Below, piece after piece: positions 8,356 through 16,308 of a stretch of DNA of 64,000 nucleotides; position 1 is the stretch's first letter, and each line of letters starts with the position of its first letter. Under the pieces are notes generated by a model, which was given only the letters and a program-made list of their open reading frames with translations, was not told where the DNA came from and made no database searches. This DNA comes from Fimenecus sp045631225 (lineage in GTDB: Bacteria; Bacillota; Clostridia; Oscillospirales; Acutalibacteraceae): contig JAZQUG010000009.1 in the NCBI GenBank assembly GCA_045631225.1, positions 1-64,000 of the forward strand. The letters run 5' to 3'. The translations under genes were made by a program, and so were the position numbers.

Positions 8356-9420
8356 ATGGCTACTATCAGAATAAAAAAAGAATACATATCTTTAGTTATA
8401 ATACTGTGTTGTATATTCCTTATATTTAAATTTCCCGACGCAGTAAAAAACGGTGTGAATGAAGGCATTAACATTTGCTTTTATACTATAATACCATCAC
8501 TGTTTCCATTTCTTACATTATCAACCTATATCGTAAAATCTAACATTCTCTCACCTTTTTACAAATTATTCTCATTTCCTGTAAAATTGTTTTTCAAACA
8601 GCCTCCGGCTGCCATTTCCGTTATTATTATGTCGATGATCGGCGGATTTCCTGTTGGTATAAAAATGACAAACGACCTTTATATCAAAGGACAAATAACA
8701 AAAGAACAGGCACAAAGGCTGTGTCTGTTCTGTATAAATGCAGGACCTGCTTTTATTATTACTGCAGTTGGAGCTAATATGCTCAGAAGCACAAAATCAG
8801 GAATTATTATATATTCTTCTCTATGCATTTCTGCGTTTATCTCAGGGACAATCTCATCATTTATAGCCGACAAAAATGATAAAACAATCAAACTAAACAC
8901 TGACAAGCCACTACAAATTTCTTCACTTTCTGCTTCTGTCACAGATGCTATACAATGCATATTCAATATCTGTGCTTGGGTCATTCTTTTTAGTTCAATT
9001 ACTGAATGTATCAATACATTTAATTTTCCTGAAAAAGCATTTTTGTGTATAACCTCATTTTTAGAAGTTACAAAAGGATGTTCTGTACTTGCCGGCAATA
9101 CGGCTTTACCATTTTTTACAGGAATAATAGGTTTTGGAGGTATTTGTGTTCATTGTCAGGTTCTTGAATATTTAAAAAACATGGAACTGAAATACAGTTA
9201 TTTTTTTATTGTAAGAATGCTGAACGGACTTTTGTCAGGATTAATAACGTATCTTTTACTTATCTTTTTTCCTGTTGAAATAAATGTGTTTTCAAATTCT
9301 GACAAAATATCTTCTTATTCGTTTTCTTTTTCATATTCTACGTTTTTTGTCTTTATTCTTATGTGTGTTATTATGATTTTCGATATTGACAGAAATAAAA
9401 AGTATGATAAAATTAATTAA
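8356..9420 (+). CDS. ylbJ: Sporulation integral membrane protein YlbJ
   Basis: A 354-residue polytopic membrane protein with about eight hydrophobic segments matches YlbJ, which carries nucleoside-recognition (Gate) domains. Characteristic stretches are PSLFPFLTLS and MSMIGGFPVGIKMTNDLY. YlbJ is needed for a late sporulation step in Bacillus and belongs to the SpoIIIA/spore-maturation-like Gate proteins. It diverges from yqfCD. A faint sigma-E-like pair (TCATAAA near 8278, CATAGAAAAT near 8296) lies upstream, but I do not score it as a promoter. The ribosome site is weak (GGGTGTGAG). Confidence 0.85.
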   Translation: MATIRIKKEYISLVIILCCIFLIFKFPDAVKNGVNEGINICFYTIIPSLFPFLTLSTYIVKSNILSPFYKLFSFPVKLFFKQPPAAISVIIMSMIGGFPVGIKMTNDLYIKGQITKEQAQRLCLFCINAGPAFIITAVGANMLRSTKSGIIIYSSLCISAFISGTISSFIADKNDKTIKLNTDKPLQISSLSASVTDAIQCIFNICAWVILFSSITECINTFNFPEKAFLCITSFLEVTKGCSVLAGNTALPFFTGIIGFGGICVHCQVLEYLKNMELKYSYFFIVRMLNGLLSGLITYLLLIFFPVEINVFSNSDKISSYSFSFSYSTFFVFILMCVIMIFDIDRNKKYDKIN

Positions 9421-9441
9421 ATAAACTTTTTTGGTGGTCAA

Positions 9442-9696
9442 ATGAAAAAATTATTTAACAAAAGTGATATAACTCCATCTTGTTCATATTGTGTTCACGG
9501 CAGAACCTCACCGAACAAGGAATCCATTCTCTGCCTGAAAAAGGGTGTTGTGGGACTTGATTACTCCTGCAAAAGATTCAAGTATGACCCGCTTAAGAGA
9601 AAACCAATAAGACCAAGAACTGTTGAAACCTTTGAGGAATCAGATTTCACACTTGATGATTTCTCACTGGAAATTGAAGAAACTGAAAATGAATAA
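9442..9696 (+). CDS. Small conserved four-cysteine protein, function unknown
   Basis: This 84-residue protein starts 22 bp after ylbJ, behind a GGTGGT site, and so is probably co-transcribed. Four cysteines at 14, 17, 31 and 43 (CSYC, then single Cys spaced by 13 and 11) suggest a small zinc ribbon. They are followed by a basic segment FKYDPLKRKPIRP and a very acidic C-terminus. I recognise this Cys-plus-YDPLKR pattern as recurring in uncharacterised Clostridia proteins but know no function. It is not a sporulation protein by any direct sign; only its location suggests a link to ylbJ. Confidence 0.75.
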   Translation: MKKLFNKSDITPSCSYCVHGRTSPNKESILCLKKGVVGLDYSCKRFKYDPLKRKPIRPRTVETFEESDFTLDDFSLEIEETENE

Positions 9697-9702
9697 AAAT
9701 TT

Positions 9703-9736
9703 CCCTATGGATTTGATTTTCCATAGGGATTTTTTA
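9703..9736 (+). terminator. Rho-independent terminator, bidirectional
   Basis: The inverted repeat CCCTATGG / CCATAGGG with a 10-nt loop is followed by TTTTTT. A run of A on the other side also allows it to stop the minus-strand M56 gene that converges here. Confidence 0.85.
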
Positions 9737-9766
9737 TTGAATTATATCAGTATATTTTCGTGTTAC

Positions 9767-12571
9767 TTAATCAAAAAGTCTATGACCTACGATTACTGCA
9801 TCCGTTGGGTCGAAATAATCTGCTGTATTGCTACTTAATCCACTTGCTTTCCAAGTTTCATCAAAAGTAATATCATTTCTGTTACTTAATACGATGTAAG
9901 TAGTATTTTTATTAGCATTGTTTAATCTTCCGGTGATTTCTAAGCGATACTTGTAAACATAGTCATCAGCTACCCAAAGTCCGTCATCATTTTGATAATG
10001 ATTTTTTGTGAATACGAATTCTTCTTTGTCGTATAATTTTTCAATTAAGTCTGTATCGGTTTGATTATATTTAACTTCTTTAGGTGATGACGCAAGGGTA
10101 TTTATATCACCTGTTAAGCTATCAATTTCTATTTTTTCAACAACTTCTTTAGTTTCATAATTTTCTTTTGTATAAATAATTCTGTTTTGCTTTTTTTCGT
10201 AGGTTGTTCTGTAAATATATCTCACACCGTCTTCAATGGATTCAAAATAACCTACATCATAATTGTAAGGAAGATTATACTCAACAATCTTATTTGACAC
10301 CTCAACTGACACATCCAAATCAGTTAAAAGCATGTGTTCAACTTGTGAATAATCACGAATTTCTTCTGTTCTTCCTATTTTATCGAGATATGCCTGTGCA
10401 TAGGATTTCTTTTGTTTCCAAAGATTGCTATAATCCCATGATGTTGGGTGCATTACACGATATTGATATCTTTTAGGAAACAATTCTTTTATAGATTCGC
10501 CATAACCCTCACCATCCTGAGGATATTGTATATCAAGCAATTTATATCCTGAAGATGTTTTTTCAAAGGTCAATACAGCAGGATAGCTTCCACCTGCTTG
10601 TTCAACAAAATATCCGTTCATAAAACCAAAATTAGCATATTCCGTTAATGCATAGACAGTGTATTTGTCTCCGTGAACATCTGTGCCATAAATAATATGA
10701 CCCTCTGCTGAGCATTCTGTCCCTAAGCCATAATATGCTGAGTAGTTATCATCGAGTATTGCTTGTGATACAGCTTCGTCAATATCCTGAAATGAATATA
10801 CTTCATTTAATTTATAAAGCCATCTTATATGTGAATCATCGGGATTTACAGGACTTACACTATTAAAGTTGTAATATCCATGTCCAAGATAGAATGTTCC
10901 GTCTTTCTGTTCTAAAAGGATATATAGACGTGGAGTTTCTGCATTTGCATCACCATACAACTGCCAAATTCTTTTGTTGTTATCCTTTAAACTTTTAAGA
11001 GTATCATTACCCAACCAAGAATAATCGCTATTACCTTTGAATCTTGAATCAAAATTGTCTTTGTTGAGAGTTATTTCTTCAAAAGTACCAATTGGTTCTG
11101 AAACATTACCATCAATCTTCTCGAGTAATTGCATAGAATTCACAATCATATAGGTTGGTGCTGCATCAGCCGTCTGAACAAATGAATACATTCCGTCATC
11201 ATAGACAAGCTCAATAGGTTTAAAGGTATGAACTGTAATACCATCTATGCCTTCTGCCAATTCAAACTCAATCCAAGCTTTGTATTTCGGTTCAGCTTGA
11301 CCATCAATATTAAATGATGTTTCAAATCTGTATTTACCTGGTTGGGTCATGATTTGTCCGTTCAGTTTATATGTTTTTTTAGTTGTTGATTCTGGTTCAA
11401 TCAGATAACCAATCAGATGCCACACAGTATCTTCATCAATACTACAGTTTTCCCAATTTCCGTTTTCATTGTAAAAGACAGTAAATGCTTCGCCGAACAA
11501 CAAATTATTTGATGTATCATTGACCCATTCAAGTTCTATGAATGGGTCAGGAGCAGATAAATCTGAAGATATGATATCAAGAGAGACACCCGTTAAATCT
11601 GAACCACTCTGTTGTCTTTCAATGTCTAACAAATTATTCTTTTTAGGATTCGTCAGGAAACAAACTGCAACAGCAATACTTGTGATGATTGCAACCACAA
11701 TAATCCAAAATGCTGGTTTCTTGTAATTGAGTACGGATTTTACTCTATCCTTAACTCCTACTTCACCAAATGCAAGAGGACAAGCGGCAATCATTCGTCT
11801 ATTTACACTGCAAGTGAGTAATGCCTGTGAATAATCAGCACGTTGCTCATTGTTAAGCTCTTTTACAACCTTTTCATCGCAGGCAAGCTCAATATCACGG
11901 CAAAGAAGAATATAACCGAGCCATACCATAGGATTGAACCAATGAAGTGTAAGAATCAAGAAACCAAGTGGTTTCCAAAAATGGTCTTTTCTGCGAATAT
12001 GAGCTTGCTCATGTGCAATAACATGTTCCATATCCTGCTCGTTCATATTAAAAGGTAAATAGATTTTCGGTTTTATTGTGCCGAGAACAAAAGGTGATAC
12101 AACAGCTTCACTTTGATAAATATTATCACGAAGTAAAATTGCTGTTCCGATTTTACTCTTTAATCTTAAGAAACTTACAAGAGTATAAATTAATAGAGCA
12201 ACAATACCAACAATCCATACAAACGCTAACATTGTAGTAATATCTATGAAATTGCCCATCGGTCTTGATACACCCTCAAAGTAGTTCCCTTGAAGATAAT
12301 CATTAACTTGATTGTCTATAACAGTAACACCGAAATCAATGTGTGGTCTTGGAGAATCAGGCGTTTTGGTGATTGTTTCAGCACTTGGAATAAGGCTGAA
12401 GATACTTTCAAAAGAAAATGGCATAACAAGTCGTAATCCTGCAATTCCCCAAAGAACACAGTTTATCCATTTAGGTGCTTTTTTCAATACGATTCTTAAA
12501 AGAATAATTGCTAAAACAATCCAACAAGCAGAAATGCTCATATTGACTATTTTTAAGAATATACCTGCCAT
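9767..12571 (-). CDS. M56 family metalloprotease, BlaR1/MecR1-like, with large non-PBP sensor
   Basis: The protein has 934 residues. The N-terminal ~320 residues are a BlaR1-type membrane zinc protease with several transmembrane helices, HEQAH near residues 184-188, and the downstream acidic ligand in ELACDEKV. A further helix near 290-315 leads to a ~600-residue extracytoplasmic part. That part starts with an Ig-like beta domain and shows no SxxK/SxN/KTG penicillin-binding motifs, so it is not a beta-lactam sensor of the classic type. The gene overlaps the blaI-like stop by 1 bp. By family knowledge it should cleave, or trigger cleavage of, the BlaI-like repressor upon sensing. The ligand is unknown. 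Confidence 0.85.
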   Translation of the reverse strand: MAGIFLKIVNMSISACWIVLAIILLRIVLKKAPKWINCVLWGIAGLRLVMPFSFESIFSLIPSAETITKTPDSPRPHIDFGVTVIDNQVNDYLQGNYFEGVSRPMGNFIDITTMLAFVWIVGIVALLIYTLVSFLRLKSKIGTAILLRDNIYQSEAVVSPFVLGTIKPKIYLPFNMNEQDMEHVIAHEQAHIRRKDHFWKPLGFLILTLHWFNPMVWLGYILLCRDIELACDEKVVKELNNEQRADYSQALLTCSVNRRMIAACPLAFGEVGVKDRVKSVLNYKKPAFWIIVVAIITSIAVAVCFLTNPKKNNLLDIERQQSGSDLTGVSLDIISSDLSAPDPFIELEWVNDTSNNLLFGEAFTVFYNENGNWENCSIDEDTVWHLIGYLIEPESTTKKTYKLNGQIMTQPGKYRFETSFNIDGQAEPKYKAWIEFELAEGIDGITVHTFKPIELVYDDGMYSFVQTADAAPTYMIVNSMQLLEKIDGNVSEPIGTFEEITLNKDNFDSRFKGNSDYSWLGNDTLKSLKDNNKRIWQLYGDANAETPRLYILLEQKDGTFYLGHGYYNFNSVSPVNPDDSHIRWLYKLNEVYSFQDIDEAVSQAILDDNYSAYYGLGTECSAEGHIIYGTDVHGDKYTVYALTEYANFGFMNGYFVEQAGGSYPAVLTFEKTSSGYKLLDIQYPQDGEGYGESIKELFPKRYQYRVMHPTSWDYSNLWKQKKSYAQAYLDKIGRTEEIRDYSQVEHMLLTDLDVSVEVSNKIVEYNLPYNYDVGYFESIEDGVRYIYRTTYEKKQNRIIYTKENYETKEVVEKIEIDSLTGDINTLASSPKEVKYNQTDTDLIEKLYDKEEFVFTKNHYQNDDGLWVADDYVYKYRLEITGRLNNANKNTTYIVLSNRNDITFDETWKASGLSSNTADYFDPTDAVIVGHRLFD

Positions 12572-12939
12572 TACAATTCTCCTTTCCTGTATCGGTCAAT
12601 CATCTTTTGCACCTCATCGATTTCCTTTTCAGAGATTTTCTGATGCTTTGTAAATGCAGCAATAAATGCAGGCAGAGAACCTTCAAATGTTTTTTCAACC
12701 ATTTCATTGATTTCGGATGCCTGGATTTCATCTTTTGAAACTAAAGAAGAAACAATGGTGTTTTCATTTTTGAGCACACCTCTTTCAGACAAACGCTTGA
12801 TAACGGTGTATGTGGTGGTAGGCTTCCAACCCAACTGCTCTTTACAAAGATTAACTAATTCACTGCTTTTGATTGGTTCGTGCTCCCACAGAATCAAGCA
12901 AAAACGGTATTCACTTTCAAATACTTTTGGTGTATCCAT
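12571..12939 (-). CDS. BlaI/MecI family transcriptional repressor
   Basis: This winged-helix repressor has 122 residues from the ATG at 12939, which has AAAGGAG 8 nt upstream. A longer frame from 12975 would run over the operator and is unlikely. It shows the BlaI pattern: VFESEYRFCLILWEHEPIKSSEL, then the recognition helix region WKPTTTYTVIKRLSERGVL, then a dimerising C-terminal helix. It is translationally coupled (TAATG) to the M56 protease. Autoregulation through the palindrome at 12981-12996 is inferred from position. Confidence 0.92.
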   Translation of the reverse strand: MDTPKVFESEYRFCLILWEHEPIKSSELVNLCKEQLGWKPTTTYTVIKRLSERGVLKNENTIVSSLVSKDEIQASEINEMVEKTFEGSLPAFIAAFTKHQKISEKEIDEVQKMIDRYRKGEL

Positions 12940-12979
12940 ATTGATTTCTCCTTTCTCTAATCCATTAGAGTTCATCTAT

Positions 12980-13008
12980 ACTCTAACATATTAGAGTTGA
13001 AATGTCAA
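12980..13008 (-). promoter_or_regulatory. Promoter of the blaI-M56 operon
   Basis: Minus-strand -35 TTGACA (13003-13008), 17-bp spacer, -10 TAGAGT (12980-12985). The -10 is embedded in the operator palindrome. Confidence 0.7.
12981..12996. promoter_or_regulatory. BlaI-like operator palindrome
   Basis: The perfect inverted repeat CTCTAA-CATA-TTAGAG overlaps the -10 element. A further TTAGAG at 12965-12970 sits between promoter and gene and forms a second, wider-spaced pair with CTCTAA. Position and symmetry suggest the repressor binding site. The sequence differs from the classic TACA/TGTA operators. Confidence 0.65.
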
Positions 13009-13039
13009 TATATAAATTATTATTCATACAAATGAAAAT

Positions 13040-13063
13040 GGCGGAGTCAATCAAGACCCCGCC
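13040..13063 (-). terminator. GC-rich palindrome acting as terminator
   Basis: GGCGGaGTC / GACcCCGCC with a 6-nt loop, just after the stop of the minus-strand secreted protein gene, followed on that strand by ATTTTCATTT. It belongs to a recurrent family of GC palindromes in this window. Confidence 0.6.
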
Positions 13064-13077
13064 GTATAGTTGTTATA

Positions 13078-14292
13078 TTAATAATGTGCGTACCCGCATT
13101 CGCAGTATTTCTTTGAACCAAATAATTTATTAAAGAAATTAGCTATTTTCCAGAAGAAGCCTGAAATACCGCCCTTGTGACAATTATGGTTACAGACTTT
13201 TTCTTCACAGTTATCACAATAACCATCACTATTAACAACATGACCTGTTGTCGGAATTTCCTCTTGTGCTGTAAGAGTCACATTACAAACAGAACATTTT
13301 GTACCTTCTGTTAAACCTGTCTGTGTACAAGTTGGTGCAACTGCATTGAGCGTAACCACTGTATGTCCTTTTGCTGGAATATCTTCTGTATATTTATCGC
13401 CACAAGCACACGCAAATGTCAAAACACCTTTTTCAGTACATGTTGGTTCTTTTGTTACATCAGAAATGTATTTATGTGTACCATCTGCCTTTATAACCTC
13501 TTTGTATGTATCTCCACAATTATTACAAGTGAATGTCTTTTCACCATTTTCTGTATGTGTAGGAACTTTTGTGATTTCTGCTTTATAATCGTGACCTGTT
13601 GCAGGAATTACAGTTGTATTCTGTTTGCTGTCACAACGGGAACAATGCTGTGATTTGCTACCATTTACAGTACAGTCAGCTTCACTGTCAACTGTATATT
13701 CAGTTGCATAATCATGACCGAGTGCAGAAACTGACTCTATCACCTTTTCACCACAAGTGCAGGATTTACTCTTTTCACCTGTAGCTTCACAAGTAGGTTC
13801 TTTTACTGTTTTCCAATCACCAAAAGAATGAATTTTAATTGATGAAAATGTGATTGCAATATTATTAAAATTATTGTCACCTGACTCAATTACATCCAGT
13901 GATATTGTACTACAGGATGATGATAACGCTTTTAAATCAACTGATAATACTGTACCGCCTGCTGTAATTGGATTTAAATTTGCAACAGTAACTCTGATTT
14001 TATTATCAGAAAAAGACGAATTTGTTGTTACTTCCTGACCATCAATTTTACATATTTTATTAGAAACATATTCTAAATTACTATTATCATACACAAGGTC
14101 AAATGTAAAGTAATTAAGATTAGAGTTATCTGATAAAACAACATCTACAGTTACAGTGTCTCCTGCCTTAATATCCTCTTTACTTGATTCTATTGTAAGT
14201 GTTACATCCTGTGCACTTGCAGAAACAGGTAATGCACAAACAACCATTAAGATTGCAAGAAGCATTGAAAGAATTTTGCTGATTTTTTTCAT
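13078..14292 (-). CDS. Secreted cohesin-fold protein with Cys-pair repeats and a CECGYAHY C-terminus
   Basis: The protein has 404 residues from the ATG at 14292, which has GGGAG 8 nt upstream. It has a signal peptide (about 1-27, ending SASA), a cohesin-like beta domain (about 30-155: AGDTVTVDVVLSDN, FTFDLVYDNSNLEY), then about five ~40-residue repeats of the form PTC-T--G----C--CG------IPA-GH with CxxC pairs, and a C-terminal aromatic segment FFWKIANFFNKLFG followed by CECGYAHY. The repeats look like small metal- or disulfide-stabilised modules found on Ruminococcus surface proteins. The C-terminal motif may be an attachment signal, which is inference. It is 14 bp downstream of the cohesin-dockerin gene and so likely one operon. 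Confidence 0.75.
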   Translation of the reverse strand: MKKISKILSMLLAILMVVCALPVSASAQDVTLTIESSKEDIKAGDTVTVDVVLSDNSNLNYFTFDLVYDNSNLEYVSNKICKIDGQEVTTNSSFSDNKIRVTVANLNPITAGGTVLSVDLKALSSSCSTISLDVIESGDNNFNNIAITFSSIKIHSFGDWKTVKEPTCEATGEKSKSCTCGEKVIESVSALGHDYATEYTVDSEADCTVNGSKSQHCSRCDSKQNTTVIPATGHDYKAEITKVPTHTENGEKTFTCNNCGDTYKEVIKADGTHKYISDVTKEPTCTEKGVLTFACACGDKYTEDIPAKGHTVVTLNAVAPTCTQTGLTEGTKCSVCNVTLTAQEEIPTTGHVVNSDGYCDNCEEKVCNHNCHKGGISGFFWKIANFFNKLFGSKKYCECGYAHY

Positions 14293-14320
14293 AATTTTCA
14301 CTCCCATAAAAACTATCGTT

Positions 14321-14971
14321 TTATTTCAATCCTGCTACCATTTGCAAGATAACTCGTGCGTCAACTGCTGTGATTTTTCCGTCGCCATTCATATCAACAA
14401 GTTTAGATTGGGATGAATTCAATGTTTTAGTACCTGCAACACACTGCAAAACAATTCGTGCATCCACAGCAGTTGCCTGTCCGTCATTATTGGCATCACC
14501 TGTTGCAACAGTGCCACCAACAACAGTTACTTTACCGTCAGCAACAGTGCATTCATAAAATTTTCCTGTACCGTCAATATTTTCCGTACTTGTAAGCTTA
14601 AGAGCAGATGTGCCTGTGCTTTTCAGTATTTTAAACTCAACCGTAAAAATCGTACCGGATTTTTTAGAATACATTCCCGAATAATTCACTGAAGAACCTG
14701 TATTATGTAAGCTTCCTGAAGATGCAGCATCACCTTTCGTACATTTCACAACTTCCAATTCTGATGAATTGTATCCGAGCATTACATTTGAACCCCAGAC
14801 ATCAATATCTGAAGAAAGCTTCACAGAAACAGTTACTGTATCACCCTTTTTCCCCTGAACGGATGTTACTGTGTAAGAAATGTTGGCTGCACTTACTGTC
14901 AAAACGCTAAAGGACGAAATCAACATTACAATAGCCATAAAGACGGCTAAAGATTTTAATTTTGTTTTCAT
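14321..14971 (-). CDS. Secreted cohesin-dockerin protein (cellulosome-type adaptor)
   Basis: The protein has 216 residues from the ATG at 14971 (GGTGG 5 nt upstream; the ATG at 14983 overlaps that site). Order: signal peptide (about 1-28), cohesin domain (about 30-150: KKGDTVTVSVKLSSD, WGSNVMLGYNSSELEV, GTIFTVEFKIL), then a type I dockerin (about 157-216) with two calcium loops, GDANNDGQATAVDA and VDMNGDGKITAVDA, each followed by an RIVLQ/RVILQ helix. One protein bearing both partners can act as a small adaptor between a dockerin enzyme and a scaffoldin cohesin, as ScaC does in R. flavefaciens. Both dockerin repeats share TAVDAR, which suggests symmetric dual binding. Confidence 0.85.
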   Translation of the reverse strand: MKTKLKSLAVFMAIVMLISSFSVLTVSAANISYTVTSVQGKKGDTVTVSVKLSSDIDVWGSNVMLGYNSSELEVVKCTKGDAASSGSLHNTGSSVNYSGMYSKKSGTIFTVEFKILKSTGTSALKLTSTENIDGTGKFYECTVADGKVTVVGGTVATGDANNDGQATAVDARIVLQCVAGTKTLNSSQSKLVDMNGDGKITAVDARVILQMVAGLK

Positions 14972-14986
14972 ATGAACCACCATATA

Positions 14987-15022
14987 GAAAAAGACGGAGA
15001 TAGAGGGCCCTAACTCCGTCTT
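14987..15022 (-). terminator. Terminator after ftsZ
   Basis: The inverted repeat AAGACGGAG / CTCCGTCTT around a GGGCCC-containing loop is followed on the minus strand by TTTTTCT. It separates the dcw cluster from the cohesin genes. Confidence 0.8.
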
Positions 15023-15037
15023 AATTTTTATTGAAAA

Positions 15038-16120
15038 TTATCTTCTGCTCTTGAAAAGGTCAAGGATGTCGCCCATATCATCGTCAGCACCGAAGTTACC
15101 ACTGTTTGAGCTGATGTCATCCATAGCACCGTTGTAAACAGGCTTCTTTGCAACACCATTTGCATCAAGACCAAAACCTGTTGCGATAACAGTAACAATC
15201 ATTTCATCGTCAAGCTTTTCATCAAAAGCAACACCGAAGATGATGTTTGCATCTTCATCAGCCTGAGCACGAACGATACCAGCTGCTGTATCAACGTCTT
15301 CAAGAGTGATGTCAGCAGATGCAGTAATACTGATGATAACACCCTTAGCACCTGTGATTGTTGTTTCAAGAAGTGGGCTTGAAATAGCAGCGTTAGCAGC
15401 CTGTTCAGCCTTATCCTTACCGCTTGCACGACCGATACCCATATGAGCATGACCAGCATCCTTCATAACTGATGTAACGTCAGCAAAGTCAAGGTTAATA
15501 AATGCAGGCATTGTAATAAGGTCTGTAACAGAGTTTACACCCTGACGGAGAACATCGTCAGCAATGCTGAAAGCATTAGCAAATGTAATCTTCTGTTCTG
15601 AAACATACTTAAGTCTTTCATTAGGAATAACGATAAGTGAGTCAACATGCTGTGCAAGTTCAGCAATACCAGCTTCAGCCTGCTTCATTCTGTGACTACC
15701 TTCAAATGCGAAAGGTTTTGTAACGATACCAACTGTAAGGATACCTCTATCTTTTGCGATTTCAGCAATAATAGGAGCAGCACCTGTACCTGTTCCACCA
15801 CCCATACCAGCTGTAACGAATACCATCTGAGCACCATCAAGTTTTTCAACGATAGCGTCACGGCTTTCTTCTGCTGACTTCTGTCCGATTTCAGGCTTTG
15901 CACCTGCACCACGGCCTGCAGTTACCTTCTGGCCGATTGAAAGAGTTGAGTTAGCAAGTGAACGATTAAGAGCCTGCTGGTCTGTGTTGATAGCGATAAG
16001 TTCAACGCCTGAAACGCCAGCCTTTGCCATACGGTCAACTGCGTTTCCGCCGCCGCCACCTACGCCGATAACTTTAATGTTTGCGATGTCCTGATACTGA
16101 TTATCAATTTCGAATGCCAT
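15038..16120 (-). CDS. ftsZ: Cell division GTPase FtsZ
   Basis: FtsZ is the tubulin homolog that forms the division ring. The 360-residue protein has the N-terminal nucleotide fold (VIGVGGGGGNAVDRM), the tubulin signature GGGTGTGAAP near residues 105-113, and the T7 loop region NLDFADV. The tail is short and ends DMGDILDLFKSRR, a compact version of the C-terminal peptide that binds partners. ATG 16120 was chosen because AGGAGG lies 9 nt upstream; the ATG at 16129 touches the ribosome site. It has its own promoter, as the last gene of the dcw block. Confidence 0.97.
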   Translation of the reverse strand: MAFEIDNQYQDIANIKVIGVGGGGGNAVDRMAKAGVSGVELIAINTDQQALNRSLANSTLSIGQKVTAGRGAGAKPEIGQKSAEESRDAIVEKLDGAQMVFVTAGMGGGTGTGAAPIIAEIAKDRGILTVGIVTKPFAFEGSHRMKQAEAGIAELAQHVDSLIVIPNERLKYVSEQKITFANAFSIADDVLRQGVNSVTDLITMPAFINLDFADVTSVMKDAGHAHMGIGRASGKDKAEQAANAAISSPLLETTITGAKGVIISITASADITLEDVDTAAGIVRAQADEDANIIFGVAFDEKLDDEMIVTVIATGFGLDANGVAKKPVYNGAMDDISSNSGNFGADDDMGDILDLFKSRR

Positions 16121-16213
16121 TTTTAACATCCTCCTATGTATATTTTCACACTTATTTATTACTTATTTAAGAATGGATAGCCCTAAACAAAACACACCAC
16201 TCTAATATAAGTT

Positions 16214-16242
16214 ATTTTAACACTATTAAAAAATAATTGCAA
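16214..16242 (-). promoter_or_regulatory. ftsZ promoter
   Basis: Minus-strand -35 TTGCAA (16237-16242), 17-bp spacer, -10 TAAAAT (16214-16219). It lies in the AT-rich 188-bp spacer between ftsQ and ftsZ, allowing ftsZ expression independent of the cluster. Confidence 0.65.
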
Positions 16243-16308
16243 TATATATTGTATATATTTTTTTGATTTTTTACAGTTTTTTAACACTTTTTTATCTGTT
16301 TTTCTTAT

